Below, in pieces: positions 10,809 to 25,264 of a stretch of DNA of 64,000 nucleotides. The stretch covers positions 20,769,283-20,833,282 of the forward strand of contig JAWZYU010000017.1 in the NCBI GenBank assembly GCA_038380435.1, given 5' to 3'. The DNA is from Ryuthela nishihirai. Lineage: Eukaryota > Arthropoda > Arachnida > Araneae > Heptathelidae. Below the pieces are notes generated by a model that saw only the letters and a program-made list of their open reading frames with translations, searched no databases and was not told where the DNA came from. The translations under genes were made by a program, and so were the position numbers. The stretch's first letter is position 1. Every line of letters starts with the position of its first letter.

Positions 10809-13800
10809 TGATATGCAACGAATATAAAATATTAGATTGTTAATTTTAAAAGAAAAAGAATTATGGAATTATCTCATAGTTATCTGAAAAAATGTTTCAC
10901 TAGTTTAAAAAGTTCATATCATCCTATTTGGTCAATTAATGTTCTGATGTACATCTGGGCAGCCAAGCAAATTGTGCAAACATTATATGAATTAATTTTC
11001 AAATTCAAAACTTAAAAATTGCATTGAACTTAAAATATATTTTAGCTTAATAACACTTCATTTTTAAAAGTAATCTAGAATATATTCCTTTTTTTAAAAT
11101 ATACATGTATCTTTTTATGCAGATGAGGAGGAAAATTCAGTATCACCAATGAAACACAATAATGGATATAACTTATCACCATATTATTATAAATATTAAA
11201 GATACAAATACACAAATAAGAAACTACCAACTTCTGTGATTATCAAAATTTTACCCAAAAACGAAAGAAGTTAAGATTTTAAATGCCCAAAATCCAGCCC
11301 AATTTTTAACACTAAACGATAAATATTGAAACTGCATTAATCTATTTCTAGCTCTTGTTACAAAAAATTCACAAGGTTTCAGCGAATTTAAATACATATC
11401 ACACAATAACCTACCTTTTATTATACAGTGGAGCGGCAATTGTTTTTCATACAGTAGAATGTTCTCCACCAGCAGTCTTTTTTTTTCCCCCACAAAAGCA
11501 GTTGCAGCTTTCTTGATCCAATCTTTTAAAAGTTATTGTTACTTCTTGGTTGTGTTTCATATATAAATTTTTAATCTTTTTGATGCCTTATTATTTAAAG
11601 TGCATTATGAAGTTTCAAAGTAGCCATTACATTTTTCTACTGGTCATAAATGTTAAATAGTTTGCAAAATTCCTTGATGATGTTAATTTTCTGAACACAG
11701 AAACACTATGTGGATCTTTACCTATTAGAATCAAATTATGCATCCTGTTTAATTAACGAAGCAAACTAATTCTTCATTTAATTAATATGCATTGCACACA
11801 ACATGGCAATATATTTATATTTGAAAAATTTCTAAATGTTTACTTCTTGCTTTGTATTGAAGCCTTTTATGCTTTGCCTAAGTCCACATATGAGAATTTA
11901 GTAAATACAATTGTCATTGTATAGTTTTGTCCTTATCTAAAATTAAACCTTGTGATCAAGACAGAAGTCATCTTTCATGCAATCCAAAATTTCAGATAAA
12001 TAAACCAAACACAATATATGTTCTGCAAATATTATGCAATGATGAAAAGGGTTAATTTATCAATTATATCTTGCAATTAAATCCTGTATATGACCAAAAG
12101 GAAAGAAATGAAAAAAGGCAAATGTTTCAGATTTTCAATCCTACTGAAATAGAATTTTTTTAAACATGTTGTCTTTAGAAAGTTGAAAATTATAAATATC
12201 AGCAATTCATAGCAGAAAAACCCTAGTAATTTAAAGTAAATTTCTGGTCATATATTTCACCATATTTAATTCATCATGCAAGACCATCACTGATAGTTGC
12301 TTGCTCCTGCTAACTACGCTTTTCTTTCTTGGTTAAGTTTTCTCCATCTCTTATTTACATCCAATGATTATTACAAGCCAATCAGATTTACAGTCTCTTC
12401 CATTAGATGTTATCTCTTGGATTTCCTTTGTCTTTGTTATTTGCTGTTTAGTAGATATTTGAAAACTTACTTTTCTCAATCTTATAACAGAGTACTGTTA
12501 TGAAGGCAAAAATCTTAAAAAAACTATATTTTCGAGAAATATTTCATTCTCCAAGTGTTAGATATTATGTTTCTCTCATATAATTAGCAACACAAATTGT
12601 AACATATTTCCTTTGCTTTTGTAAAATTTTTCCAACAGTAAAATTATTTCAGTACAATATATACTTTTGTTTCTCCGTAATTTCTGGCCTCAATGTGATT
12701 CCATTAAAATATCTTGTGAAAATAAGTTACAATTCTTAAGAGCAAGCACTGTAAAATTCAAATTGCACCATTAATACCAAAAACTTAATTTTCCTTACCT
12801 TGCAATTAATAAGTATTTGATTAGTTAAAATTTACTAGCACAGCTGTCACTCAATTTATGACTAAAAAATGCTGCAAAGCATCTCAGAAATACTAGCAGG
12901 TTTAGGCCAGATGAAAAGTACTGATTAAATAAGAACTAGATATTAAAATTTTTACTATTATTTCACAACATTGCTTGCTCATAAAAATATAAACTACTTT
13001 GACAATACCTATTTACATTTGAATGACAAACTGATTGATATAAACTGTCCCTGCCAATTTTACTAGAATTTTTTTCTTGCTGTTTTTTTCCTTCACTTAT
13101 TATATTTGGTCTTTTTCTCATTAACATTTAGAAGTATTTACCTCTTTGTTGTTTGTTGTGGTTATCACTGAAGCAGTCTATCTTACACATTTTCTCCTAT
13201 CCTAAAGCTATCTGTACAAGTGTTCATACCCAATTCATTTTAATCCCAATTTCAATTACAGTACTGTTTCTTATGCTTTTAGCAATCAGTATGAAATGGG
13301 AAGAAATCAGCTTTGTTTCATCCATTGCAATCTTTTCTTATTTCTCTACTTGATTTTCTCATTACATTTGTCAGCTACACTATGTCTTGCACATATTAAA
13401 TAAAAACATACACAGATGAAACATGCTAATATTGAAGTGCTTTTTATTAGTTACTGATTTAATAAATTTGACTTACTGTTGAATACTTTCTTTTAAGACT
13501 TTAATGAGATTACTTCATTCTGCTAATTTTGCAGTACACTGTATTATTGTGGCAAAATGATGGAAATATGCTGCAACTATTGATTTTCTTCTTTCTCAAT
13601 AGATGTTAATTCAAGACTCCATCCTTTATAAAATATTCCACAGTTTTAAAGTGAAATGGTTGCATATATGTTCAGCTCCAAATTCTTATACTTTAACTGA
13701 AGTTGAGAAGAATCTTCAATTCATAAACTTGTTTCTTCAAAGTTTCAAAATGTGCAATGTTCGTTTCACTGAAAGTAGGCTCTTGACTATAGGATATTGT

Positions 13801-14149
13801 TTGGTTTACAAAGTTTCCAAAATATCTTCCTCTATTATTGTCCATTTTCCCAATTTTAGAACATTGTAAATAAATTTTCAAGTTGTTCTTTCAAAAAAAA
13901 AAAACTATTTTATGGCTTTACATATTCACAAAATATATAATTTTTATGTACTCTTCCTAAATCTCAAGATTTATACAAAAAAAAAACTTTTCTTAGATCT
14001 GTATAACAGCAGTTTTCATTCAGTGCATTAGGTGGCCTTATTCCTGTTTAGTACATTTAAATTATTAGGCCAATGATGAAGTCACAAGGACATCAAGAGC
14101 TGGGTGGGATAAAAAGCTACTAGATGGCTTTCAGTGACAATGTCAGTTT
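10809..14149. other. AT-rich intron sequence
   Basis: No gene, RNA or recognised repeat was found. The small open frames here (for example near 11.25-11.49, 12.3 and 13.6-13.9 kb) have the composition of translated AT-rich DNA and no motif. Confidence 0.5.
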
Positions 14150-14725
14150 GTTTGATGAAATATACCTATATGAGCTGTCTGAATTTCTGGATGGTCAGGA
14201 TATGACCATATCAGCAATCTCAAGTTCTGAATCCTTGTGTGGATGCTTGCATTAGCTGTCTGGAGTTCTTGATGCTTGTATGTTTTTTAATACTTTGCAG
14301 TTTGACTTTTGGGATAAACCTTTATCAGTAACTTGACATTCTGTATGCTTTCTGAAATATATCCACCTATACGAATAATTGGAATTTTCTCAACTCTTAT
14401 AATATACCCATATAACAATCTTCAGTTTTGGATCCTTGTTTCCGAATCAGCTGTCCAAAGTTCTGGATGCTTGCATGCTCTTTACTACTTTGCAGTTTGA
14501 CTACTGGGATAAACCATATCAGCAGTTTGTTCTGTGTGCTTGCTGTAAATATACTTCTACATGAGCTGTCAGAATTTATGGAATTTTGTTAGGATTGCTC
14601 ATATCAGCAGTCTGAAGTTCTGGATCCTTGTATGGATGTTAGTTGTCATTAGTTGTCATTTGACATTCTGGATGCTTGTGTGGATATACCTGCATCAGCT
14701 ATCAGAAGTTTTTGATATTTGTAAA
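14150..14725 (+). repeat. Degenerate tandem repeat, ~200-bp unit x 3
   Basis: Blocks such as 'gagctgtctgaatttctgg', 'agttctggatccttgtatgg', 'actttgcagtttgact' and 'gggataaaccatatcagcag' recur in order near 14.17, 14.43 and 14.56 kb. The units are diverged, and no ORF runs across them. Confidence 0.65.
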
Positions 14726-17700
14726 CTAGGGTGAGTACAGTATCCATCTGAGTATATTATTTTCAAATTATTGTCATCAGTTTGAATTGTGTACAAAAAC
14801 TATTCAATAAGGGCATAACCCACTTGCCACAGGCAAGAAAGGTGTGACCCTGCTTGTCAGAATATATCTGCATTGGCATTTTCAAGTTTCTAATGAGTGT
14901 CAGAATATAATTACAAGATGTTATGAATGTTTTCATTACACTGTTCTTGATTTGTATAGCTGGACTTCACCTGTCCTGAATCTATTGAATATTTCCAAAA
15001 CTCCATGTAAAAAAATTACTAATGATCACAAAGGATATGGTTCCACAAATGAGATGATTTTATCTCCCATCTAATAGATAGCATCCTATGGAAGTCCACT
15101 GTTTCTTCCTCAGTTTCTTTACTGGAAGTTTTCAAGATCATACATGTGAACTGCAGCTTACAAGACTGGAAATGATACCGACTATGCTCCAGATGCCCCA
15201 TTTGCAGTCTTGCTTATTTCAAAACTTCTAATTTTTCATCATACTTCTCTTATGTCTTTCTTCAATAATTCCCAAAATACATTAGGTTTTTTTCTTTATA
15301 ATGCGTTTTTTTTTTAATATTGCCAAAAATAAGTCATTATATGCAGTTACACTTCAACTGCTATCACAAGCACCTAATTGAGTGGAAGATGCAATTTTTT
15401 GTAAATGTATATTACATTTCACAAAAAGCTTCCAAAATGTCTAGATTGTTGAAATATTTCTTATAAGTTATTTATAAGGCAGCTTCCATTTCATACTAAT
15501 GAAAAAAGAGATGTATAGTTTACTGTGTGCCTCAATGATACTTAAATTTTTTAAACAGCATTACTATACAAAATTAATTTCAATCAGAGATATAAAATTT
15601 ATCAGTCATCTGACCTATCAAAATTAAAATGCAAAAAACTGTTGCCCTAGAAGATTTTGCAATAGCTCAATATATGACCATACAGGATAGATTTAGTTTC
15701 TTTATAGAGATATGAAATATTTATAATTATTGGCAAACACTTTTTATTTAAAAAATTAAATGGAGATCTAAACAAATACATAACAATTCAATACCTCATC
15801 ATTATTAAGTTTGAATCACTGTTCAAAACAGTAATCTAAAATTTGAGATAAAAATGTCTCAGAATTAGAGCTTTTTTCAGTTTTATACTTTTATTTAAAT
15901 TTTTAATATAAAACAAAAATCATTTAAAGTTAATGCCAATTATAACATGCAATGCTTTACTGCATTTCTGAATGTTAATGAGCAAGGTATATGTTAACTA
16001 TCATAATCTTCTACATAATGGTAACATTAATTATCACTGTATTGTCAATATGTATAAAAATGCTTTGCAAAATATTCTAATAAAAAAATATGCTGTTCAA
16101 GTAAATAAAATGTGTAAATGTATGAGTCCGTTTAATGCATACATATATATATAAGCAAATATGCTTTTGAATGTTTTCCCATAATATATGAAATCCTTGA
16201 GATTTGTTTCTCCATTAAAAGAAACTTTTAATATTTGCTATATGGAACTCTTTAAATGTTTAAAAAATATTTAAAAATTATTTTCTATACATCTATTTAT
16301 AAGTTTTCTTCTGTGTGCTATCCATCATATTGAATATCTGCTCCAGAAATCTTCTAATAGTCACTCAATAACACAGCCTACAATGTGCATCAATTAAAAA
16401 ATTATTTCGAAAGTTTTCCTTCATTTACTTCCTGTTAGAAACATTTCAACTTGGTCTTCTGAGTTGCAATATCTTTAATAGTTTACTTGTGCTTCATTCT
16501 CTTCTTTATTAAAGTATTTTTTTTCTTCAGAAAATAACATTTGATTTTCCATTTAACAGTTTACTGGAGTAGATTGTAATCTTTTGTCTAAACTTCTTCT
16601 GTTTTTTTGTTTTTATCACTCTGGTTCTTGATCAATAATAATTAGTTCTGTGATACCAGCAGAACCATCAAGTTTCACATTATTTTAGGTGGTTTTGTTG
16701 TAATAAGTCAAGAGCAGTACTTCAAGAATATTTATAAGTTTGGAGGTCATTGCTACAATAATTTTTGGTCATGGAGTTGTATTTGGTAACTAATGCTCAA
16801 ATGCAGTAACTGATAATATGGGTGATTAAAGCTATATTCTACATGAAGAATATTTGTTGATTTTTCTATACCTATAATCCTGCTTCTTACGATTTTTTTT
16901 AAACTTAGAAATACTACAAAGTTTAGGTATTTTAAATCAGCATTATTTTCACTTGTGTCCAAGTTCCAATATCATTTATCCATATATCTTCGGCTTAACT
17001 ATTATTACACATATAAACACTTGTATAAAGGTTCAGCTATCCTTCCCGAAGGATATTTTTCTAGTAAGCCATTGTTGAGTTGATAGGTTTATCTTTATAG
17101 CTGATGTAAATTGTTTTTATACAAAAGTAGATGTGTTTATGCTTCAGTTCAATAACTATGTTTATCACTGCTATTTTAATAATCATAAAATAAGAAAAAC
17201 TATAAAACGTATTATTGGTTTAACAAGTTAAAACTTCTACAATTTTAACATTATGTATAAAAGATATCCTGTTATCAAGTGACTGTAAAAGCAACAGATT
17301 GTAAAGAAATATATTTGACCTTCTAACTCATATCATCAGCTTGAAAATACATGAAATATGGATTATGTTTGCCAAGGTATTAAATAGATTGCACTGTTAG
17401 ATGTCTATAATATATATAACAGTAGTGCAGATACACCAATAGATGTCGGTGAGCAGATTCCGCTGTTAGATATATCCATATTACAAATGCTCCAGTCCAA
17501 AAAACAGATTTATCACTTCCTACTATTGATTGCAGTTAGCTCAGAGATTGTAAGGATCTTAGCTGACAGATAAAATGGTTTGAGCTTTATTTGTGCTTAG
17601 GATATGCAGGGCAAGAATTGCACAAATTTCCAACTGATTACAATTACTTTAGGGGGGGGGGGGGAAGCAATGAGCTTCCTAAGAAAAACTCATTTACTAT

Positions 17701-18714
17701 CAACACCAGTTATCTTCAATGTACTTATAAAGTTACATGTATATTTATCATAAAGCACTATTTTTAATAATAGTGGCATTGCTACATTTTGAATCTTTTA
17801 TCTGAACTTGAAAAACTGGAAACTATTACTGGTAATGTGTGTTCTGAAGTTATAACTTTAAGACACTCAAATGATAAATAATCAATATTTGTTCATAAAA
17901 ATATCTTTTTTGGCAAAAGTCATATGTTGATAATTGTTTTTCAAACTTTATACCCTGGCACTTATTCAATATATCAACTTCTTTATCAGAATCATCTACT
18001 TTCATTCTTTATAAATTTATACTTTAAAACACTGCATCATAATGTGTCCATCAATTTTAATCTTTTTTTGGTATTTACTAACATGCTGAAATCTGATATA
18101 CACTACTCAGTTACAAATCTACATCAAACATCAACTAATTATTCTGTTTGAAATTCTATAACTGCCTGAATTTTTTTAAGAAACAATCTACTCTCATTTA
18201 CCTATTATACCTGAAGAGCACTTGCTAATGTATATCTTTTAACATTTGTAAAACTTAAATATGATTAATGCATATAAATGTCACATTTCTTTTTGCTTTT
18301 ATGCTGACTTTTAACTTCTGTTCGGGATTTTATTTGTAGTATGCTAATTTGACTTTAACTTCAAAACCTTATTTTAGAATACTTATTAAGGAATCTGAAA
18401 ATGCCTTTCATTTTCTTAACATATATTTTCTTGTTGATTTAAATACTTCACAACAGTTTTAAGAATTTCTTCTTAACTTTCACTTTCTGTTGTGTACATT
18501 TCAAACCAGCAATAACAAGTGATGTTAATGAACTTGATTTTGGGCTTATTGTCCAATTTTCTTTCTGCAAAAACTAAGCTTGTATATATTTAAGAACCTT
18601 CTAAGAAAAATAGGGCTTGAAAATGTGCATTAATGCAACTGATTGCTGAACATCTCACAAGCATGTGCAGTCTTATGTGCTATAAACAAAATATATCACT
18701 GATTTATAGTTCAT
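14726..18714. other. AT-rich intron sequence
   Basis: No gene seen. It includes a run of about twelve G near 17653-17664. Short open frames have no recognised motif. Confidence 0.5.
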
Positions 18715-18915
18715 TGCACTGGTGGCCAAGAGTTAGCATACTTGGCTGCAATGCAAAGGGATTTAGAGTATCAAATAAGGATGGATGTTTCTTTACTGTC
18801 TTGCCTTTCTGCTGAGATTTCATTTATCTCACAGATATTTTCTATCATTATTACACAGACAGACTTCTGTGAGACCTCTGTGGGAAACAGGTGCTTGAGT
18901 AGTATTTTTTCCTTA
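18715..18915 (+). mobile_element. Decayed tRNA-derived SINE
   Basis: The tRNA-like head 'ggtggccaagagttagcata' and 'cttggctgcaatgcaaaggg' is followed by the family body 'tctgctgagatttcattta' and the 3' motif 'gacctctgtgggaaacaggt' / 'gcttgag'. The same body and 3' motif occur at 26355, 62855 and (reversed) 63918. Confidence 0.65.
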
Positions 18916-19204
18916 TAAAAAGTTTAACATTAGACTTCAAATTCTAAAAATGAGGCTGCCATCAAAAATTCTCTTTATGTAGATATTAATAAATGCTAAG
19001 CTTTTCACAAGGACTGCGAATGGAGTTCAATGTTTCACACAGGCACTCAGTTATCAGAGAGCATATTTATCAATGCAGTATTCCTCACTATGACATACTT
19101 CTTCCCACATAATTCTGCATAATCTTCATATACACAAAATGATCAACTCGTCTTTTCACATTTTTGATTGCTACACTTTTCAACAATTAACCTCTTTTCC
19201 TCTA

Positions 19205-19300
19205 TATAAAATGACTGTTTGATCACAAAGTGATAAGTGTTCAAATTCCAAATAAGGCAAGGGTGTCAGCTTTTTTTCTACTGAGGTTTCACCCCCTTCA
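19205..19300 (+). mobile_element. Short SINE remnant
   Basis: 'gatcacaaagtgataagtg', a B-box-like 'gttcaaattcc' and 'ctactgaggtttcac' follow the SINE order of the copies at 18715 and 62855. It is heavily diverged. Confidence 0.35.
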
Positions 19301-20020
19301 AAAATCTCTAAAGGTCAAGCAATTTTAAAAACTGATTTTGAGAGGATCTTGTTAGGCCTCCAAGACTGTTTGAAGGGACATGTAAAGCAGTTATTTTGAA
19401 TATCATTATACTGACGATTGCAGTTCCTGAAGAGTCAAAAAGACAAGAAATGTCTTTATGACTGATTATAATTATAGTGATTAAATAACAGCTGAGCTTG
19501 CATAGCAAATTTATTAAACACTTTTTAAAAAAATGTTGTAGATAGAACATAAATTGCTTGAACATTCTTAATGGCTTTCTTTTTTGTATAGATATTCATA
19601 CATCACTTATAGTTGAAAATACTATGGCAATTTATTGCCTTCACTGGATTATCCAAATTTTAAGCTATTATCTTATTTTTCAATTTGAAAAAAGTTTTAT
19701 TCTCTGTTTTGCTCTTTAGCAAAAGTACATGCTTTGGGTGTATTTATATCAAAATAATTCATATTTGAAAGTCTCAATTATACTGAAATTTCAAGCAGAA
19801 ACTTACTTTAAATTTTCATTTCCTCCTTACAATCTGAAGTATTTTATTTGTCTATGGGTTTTTTTTTAATAAGTCTGTTATACAAGTCTCACTAGATTTT
19901 TCCAAGTTCCTAAAATTATTATAAAACTGAACACTTCTCTATTTTCCATATACTCCAGACAGCTTAAATTACTGAAAATATATGATTTCTGATTCCAAAA
20001 TAAATCCTACTCAAAATGTA

Positions 20021-21190
20021 CACTATATGATCAAAAGTATCCAGACACTTGCTCATCCACAATCTCCCGGTAATAGGAAAGGAAATTAATATTGTCCACC
20101 CTTTGCTGCTATCACAGACTCCACTCTGCGGGGAAGGCTTTCCACTAGACTTTATTTTGGTACTTTGTTGTGGTAATTGCCTGCCATTCCGCCATAAAAG
20201 CATTAGTGAGGCTGGTCACTGATGTTGGGCAGTTCGGCCTGGCTCATAGTCGGCATTCCAATTCATCCCAAAGATGTTCCATGGGGTGGAGATCAGGACT
20301 CTGGGTAGGACAGTCAAGTTCTTCCACACCCATCTCATCAAACCATTCCTGCACTGTCCTCGCTTTGTGGATGGGGTCATTGTCATGTTGGTACAGGAAA
20401 GGGTCTTCACTGAACTGTTGCCATAAAGTTAGAATTTTTGAGAATGTCATTATAGGCTGCGACGTTCAGAGTTCCATCCACTGGGACTAGGGGGCCTAGT
20501 CCAAACCATTAAAAACAGTTTCAGAGCACGATGCCCCCTCCACCAAACTTCACAGCTGGCACAACAGTCAGGCAGACAGCATTCATCTGGCATCCTCCAC
20601 ACCCAGACTCGTCTGTCAGACTGCTAGACGGTGAAGTGTGATTCATGACTCAAAAGAATGCAGTTCCACTGCTCAAGAGTCCACTGGCACGTGCTTTACA
20701 CTATTCCAATCGGATGCTTGACGTTGATCTTGTTGATATTAGGTTTATGTGTGGCTGCTCGGACATGGAAACCCATTTCTTGCAACTGTTATGGTGCTGG
20801 CATTGCTTCCAGAGCCATTTTGGAACTTGGTGGTGAGTGTTGCAACTGAGGACAGGCAATTTTGTTGCACCACCCACTTCAGCACTCAGCAGTCCTGCTC
20901 TGTCATTTTAATGGCCTATCATGTCACGATTGTGCTGTTGTTGCTCCTAGGCATTTTCACCTCACAATAACATCACCTACAGTTGATCGGGGCAGCAGTG
21001 CTGAAATGTCCCGAACTGACTTGATGCTAATATGGCATCCTATGACCATGTCACGTTGAAAGTCACTGAGCTCTGCTGTATGGCCCATTCTCCTGTTCAT
21101 GCATGTCTATGAGGTTTGGCCACAGCTGTGGCATATATGGGAGAATCCACTACTCAGAAGGGATGTCTGGATACTTTTGATCAGATAGTG
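20021..21190 (-). mobile_element. Tc1-like DNA transposon, full length
   Basis: A 1170-bp element lies between TA target duplications (20019-20020, 21191-21192). Left end 'cactatatgatcaaaagtat' and right end (reverse complement) 'cactatctgatcaaaagtat' continue with 'ccagaca' on both sides. This matches the terminal repeats of Tc1 elements. The interior is one minus-strand transposase gene broken by frameshifts. Confidence 0.93.
20095..21095 (-). pseudogene. Tc1-like transposase, broken
   Basis: In order on the minus strand: a paired-HTH start MGHTAELSDFQRDMVIGCH, then LLSHESHFTV (first catalytic region), RVWVWRMP, VKLFLMVW-type core pieces, FLYQHDNDPIHKARTVQEWF (second Asp), DCPTQSPDLHPMEHLWDEL (Glu) and a tail with LVESLPRRVESVIAAKGG. 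This is the DD34E order of Tc1 transposases. The first catalytic Asp of the usual 'SDES' is His here, and stops and frameshifts interrupt the N-terminal half and the tail. It cannot make an active enzyme, though relics of nearly the whole protein remain. Confidence 0.92.
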
Positions 21191-24100
21191 TACCTCCTTC
21201 AGTTCAGATGATAGTATAATGATTTGCAGCAGAAACACTAATTACATTGATAATGAATTTTGCTTGAAGTAGGGCTTCTGATTAATTGCTTCTGGCCCAA
21301 TTAACTCTACATTAAGTAGATGTCTTCAAACTGTAGCTGGTTGGAATTTTGTGGAAGATAATCAATGACACAGAGGCAAATTTATTATGGAAAATTGGGA
21401 AGCATGCAAATCTCAGATTTTGCAAGAACAAGTAAAATTTTGCATGAATGTCCAACTTTCCCTTTACAGCACACAGAGCTTGCATAATTAAATTATTATA
21501 TAAATAAATTTAATTGTGCTATATGCAATGAAGTCTTACATTTACTCTTGAAAAAACTAGCAATACAGCTTTTTTTGTTTTCTTCATATAAAACACTGTA
21601 TTTTGGTAAAGTTCATCATCCAAGTAAATTATTTAAACTTATTTTCTACTATATTCTTGCTGACTATGCAATTATATTGTTTCTCTGCACTAATGAAATC
21701 TGAATCCTTGAAAATGGCAATTTATACCGTTGTGCAGCAAAATGCTCAGGGACAAGATAATCCAATTTTTTCACTTTATCCATAATAAATATAAAAATTT
21801 ACCAATGTAACCACCAACAATGACTAATACTGAAAGCAACACATCTCAATAGTTTAATAACATCTACATACAACTCCCATGCAATTATAAAGTAGATAAA
21901 CACACTAGTCAATAGCTTTTGTCTGATAGTAAGCAGTATAGTTAGCAATTTCTAAGGTATGAAATGCATTCCTTGTAACTCAGTATGAGTGCCTGCTATG
22001 AAATAAACAAACCATTATTTATGGAAAGTATAAAAAAATTAATGGAATTGATATTTGTATTATCAGCATTAAAAAGTTTTTCACAAATACTCAAATTTAT
22101 GAATTAACATCATTCCAAACGAAAACTGCCTGTTCCTCGTAATGGCAGCATGACAGCTTGAATTCTTATCATTTCAAAGATAAATTTCATTTTTTGCTTT
22201 GCTTTTCAGTTTTAGCTGGTATGCATTTTACATTTTCTTTATACCAAGAATCTTGAGTTAGCCGACAAAAAAAATATTGCATCAAATCATTGTGCATGAT
22301 AAATTTTATGTAAAAATAATCATTTATTTCATGCTGTTTGAAAAGTAGGTTTATAACATTTGTGGGACTGTTTGTCTCTCTAATGTAGCATAGAGAAAGC
22401 ATTCCTCATTTCTGTTTCATATGCAACTTTTCTGTGCTCAATAATAATCAGTGATCCAAGATGTCATGCATATATATACTTGAGAGAGATATAAATACTG
22501 ATGGCATGAATGCTATTTCAGCATGGGAATGCAATAATTCATCAAACTGAACTATAAAGTACATAAAAAATGCTCAATATATTGGTGTGGCAATAAAATG
22601 AGATTGGCAGGTTTTAGTTTTAACTTTTGAATAACTTAAACTATATATAACAAAAATTTTGATTTCGATACTTTTGAATCATAATATGCACTTTGCTTAT
22701 CTGTACACTTCTGAAATGCTGCAGTGAAAAGCATGTTTTCACTTTATAAGAAATAAAAATATGCAAAATATACTTTTGCATGCTGCTTTCTATCAAATTG
22801 TTTGAATTCATATAACTCAGATTAAACATCTTAAGATATTTTATAATTTTAGATTTATTGTTCATCTATGTTGGTACAGAATTTATATTTGTCATAATGG
22901 AAATAAATGTTTCTCAACATTTTAAATCATTTTGATGTCTTGCTGGATTTCGTTTGCTTCCAGTACACCAAATATTCAACTGCCCTATGTCAGTGCAATA
23001 TGATTTATTCTTTTACTTAAAAATAGGCAACTTTGAAGAGGTTCTCTTCTGACAAGGTTTAGTGACTGAATCTTACTTGTTTTGTAGGCTTTATGACTAG
23101 ATTATGTTGATACTCCTTCAGTAACTGTCAAGTATTCTGTCATCTTTGTGATTACCCATAATATATACCTTGGATAGAAATCTGACATTTTTTCAGATCT
23201 ACAACAGTTGCCATGATGGAGCTAATCCTTGTCAAAATACCTTAAATCTGTGCAAATGCCTATGCTTTATATTCCTTTTTCAGATTATGGGGGAAAAACA
23301 ATGATATGGACTGGTTTAATGAAATCTTATACATGTTGTTTTCACCTGTTCTTTGCATGAAAAACAGGATTCACTACAAGAATACTATTTGGTTTCCAAT
23401 TTTTCAGATTATGTATAATGTTTAAATTTAATTTTAAACATTTACAATCTGCAAATATATTAGGTCAGAAGTTTTCACTTAACACAGCAGAAAAAAGCTG
23501 TGAGCTTCACTACAGTAAGAAAATAATTATCAGTATTACTGTGTCATACAAAATCATACACTTAGTTCTCCCTTATGTAACATCTTTGTGGCAAGACTTC
23601 ATAGAGGGTTTAACATGAAAAAGAGAATGGTGATTAAATTGTAGCCTTATATCATCAATTGATGGTGGTTTCAGTGAAGGAATAATCCTAAAAATCATTC
23701 TAAATTTGAAACTTAAAGCAGCATTGTTCCTATAGCTAAGAGTGACAAAAATATTAATCTGCCGTTCAGACTTCAGGCAAGAATATCTCCTGATTATGCA
23801 CCAAATGCTCTATCAGTTGAGCTAAAGTGATGCAAGTCACACTTGCTTAAGTAAAATTATATGGAAGTTAAGGCTGTAAAAATTCCCGTTAAATAAAATG
23901 TTAACAAAAAGTTAACAAAAAAGTAAAAAAAAAAACCAGTAGACTTTATTTTTTTTAAATCAGGAGCAATTTTTGAAATGCTATATAAATTATCTGTGGC
24001 AAAGGGCCAGATTTGCAATACACCAAAACTCAAATATGGTAATCTGCTGATAGTTGTTAGATAAAGCTGAGAACTTCTTTTCAAGATTTTAATATGCTTT

Positions 24101-24661
24101 TTAACATTAGTGTAACTATATATACTAATCTACTCATTATAAAGATAGTAGTATAAGTAAATACTTACACTGCTACTTTACTTTTTATACTTTGAAATGC
24201 CCACTGTGTTGTTGATGTGTATTATTTCAGCACTGCTACTCACTTGAATGTTGTAAAAAGTAGTACTGCATTTGGGGAAATATTAAATTTTTTTATTGTA
24301 TCAAAGGTAAAAATTTCAACTTATTACCTTTTCCAAATTTCAACAATTCACAATACAAATCATTTTGGTTTGTAAAAAAAAATGCATTCTCTCCATCAAA
24401 TATCCCACATGATGAGAAAAAAACAGTTTAAAGTACTTCCGTCAATAGCAGACCTGTCACAAGGACAAAAAATATCATGGCTGGAGGCTGAACTATCTTT
24501 TTGGGTGGCATGGAAACAAATTTTTCACTTTTTTTTTTAAGATCAGCCTAACTAAATAGCCAAGGAGTGGCAAATGTCCAAATTCCCCACAATTTTCAAT
24601 ACACTGAATTTTTCAACTTTCTGAATATATTTTGATAGGACACAACTTTATGAGATACATA
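21191..24661. other. AT-rich intron sequence
   Basis: No gene was recognised except the possible tRNA-like relic at 23758-23832. The short open frames lack motifs. Confidence 0.45.
23758..23832 (-). other. tRNA-like (SINE head) relic
   Basis: The reverse complement reads 'tagctcaactgatagagcat' then 'ttggtgcataatcag', like the D-arm/A-box and anticodon-arm half of a tRNA. The T-arm half lacks a clear GGTTCGA box, so it is not a working tRNA. It may be an old SINE head. Confidence 0.35.
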
Positions 24662-24900
24662 TTAACCCTTTGGATACCAGACCAATCCAGCTCTCTCCAG
24701 TCATATATGCAAAAGACGACTCTGGCTGAAATCATTGCTATCAAGCGTGCTTTCTTCCCCCTCAAAGGCAGCCCTTTACTCACTACCTACAATGCTGTTT
24801 CTTGTCTTGGACCTGTATGTAGATTTCTTTCCATTCACCTTACTCTCAATCCTTTCTACTACATAAAAGATTCTCAGAATAGAGGAATCTACTAAAGCAG
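24662..24900 (+). repeat. TTAACCCTTT-starting dispersed repeat, copy 1
   Basis: It begins 'ttaaccctttggataccag' and contains 'gacgactctggctgaaatc'. The segment at 63626 onward begins 'ttaaccctttagataccag' and contains a similar 'ggcgactccaaccaaagcc' block. TTAA followed by CCCTTT is a typical piggyBac-type end, but no partner end was found. The 87-aa open frame across it has no recognised motif. Confidence 0.4.
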
Positions 24901-25264
24901 TCACTTGCATGTATGTAAAACTGCCAAGTTGTTCTTTTTCAATCTCACAATCATTCTCACCTGGAGAACTTGGACAGTCTGCATCATTACTTACATACTC
25001 AAATTACTGTTTGGTGAAATAAAACTAGTTGATAATAATTTTGTAATGACTTCTAAATGAAAGAACCATTTATGAAAAACAGAGATCTATATTATTATTT
25101 AATAACAATGATTCTGATATTTTGTATTCTAAGATTGGGTGACTGTACCTCTTAAATTTTTATTCTGCTCACAAGCCAAACTAGGTTCAATTAGCAGATA
25201 ACCAAGAAGGATGCATAACAGTTTTCTGTACCTCATGCACCTTATTAGTTGCATAGATCACGTA

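Noticed and set aside
20170..20490. 106-codon plus-strand frame in the Tc1 element.
   Set aside because: Antisense shadow of the transposase.
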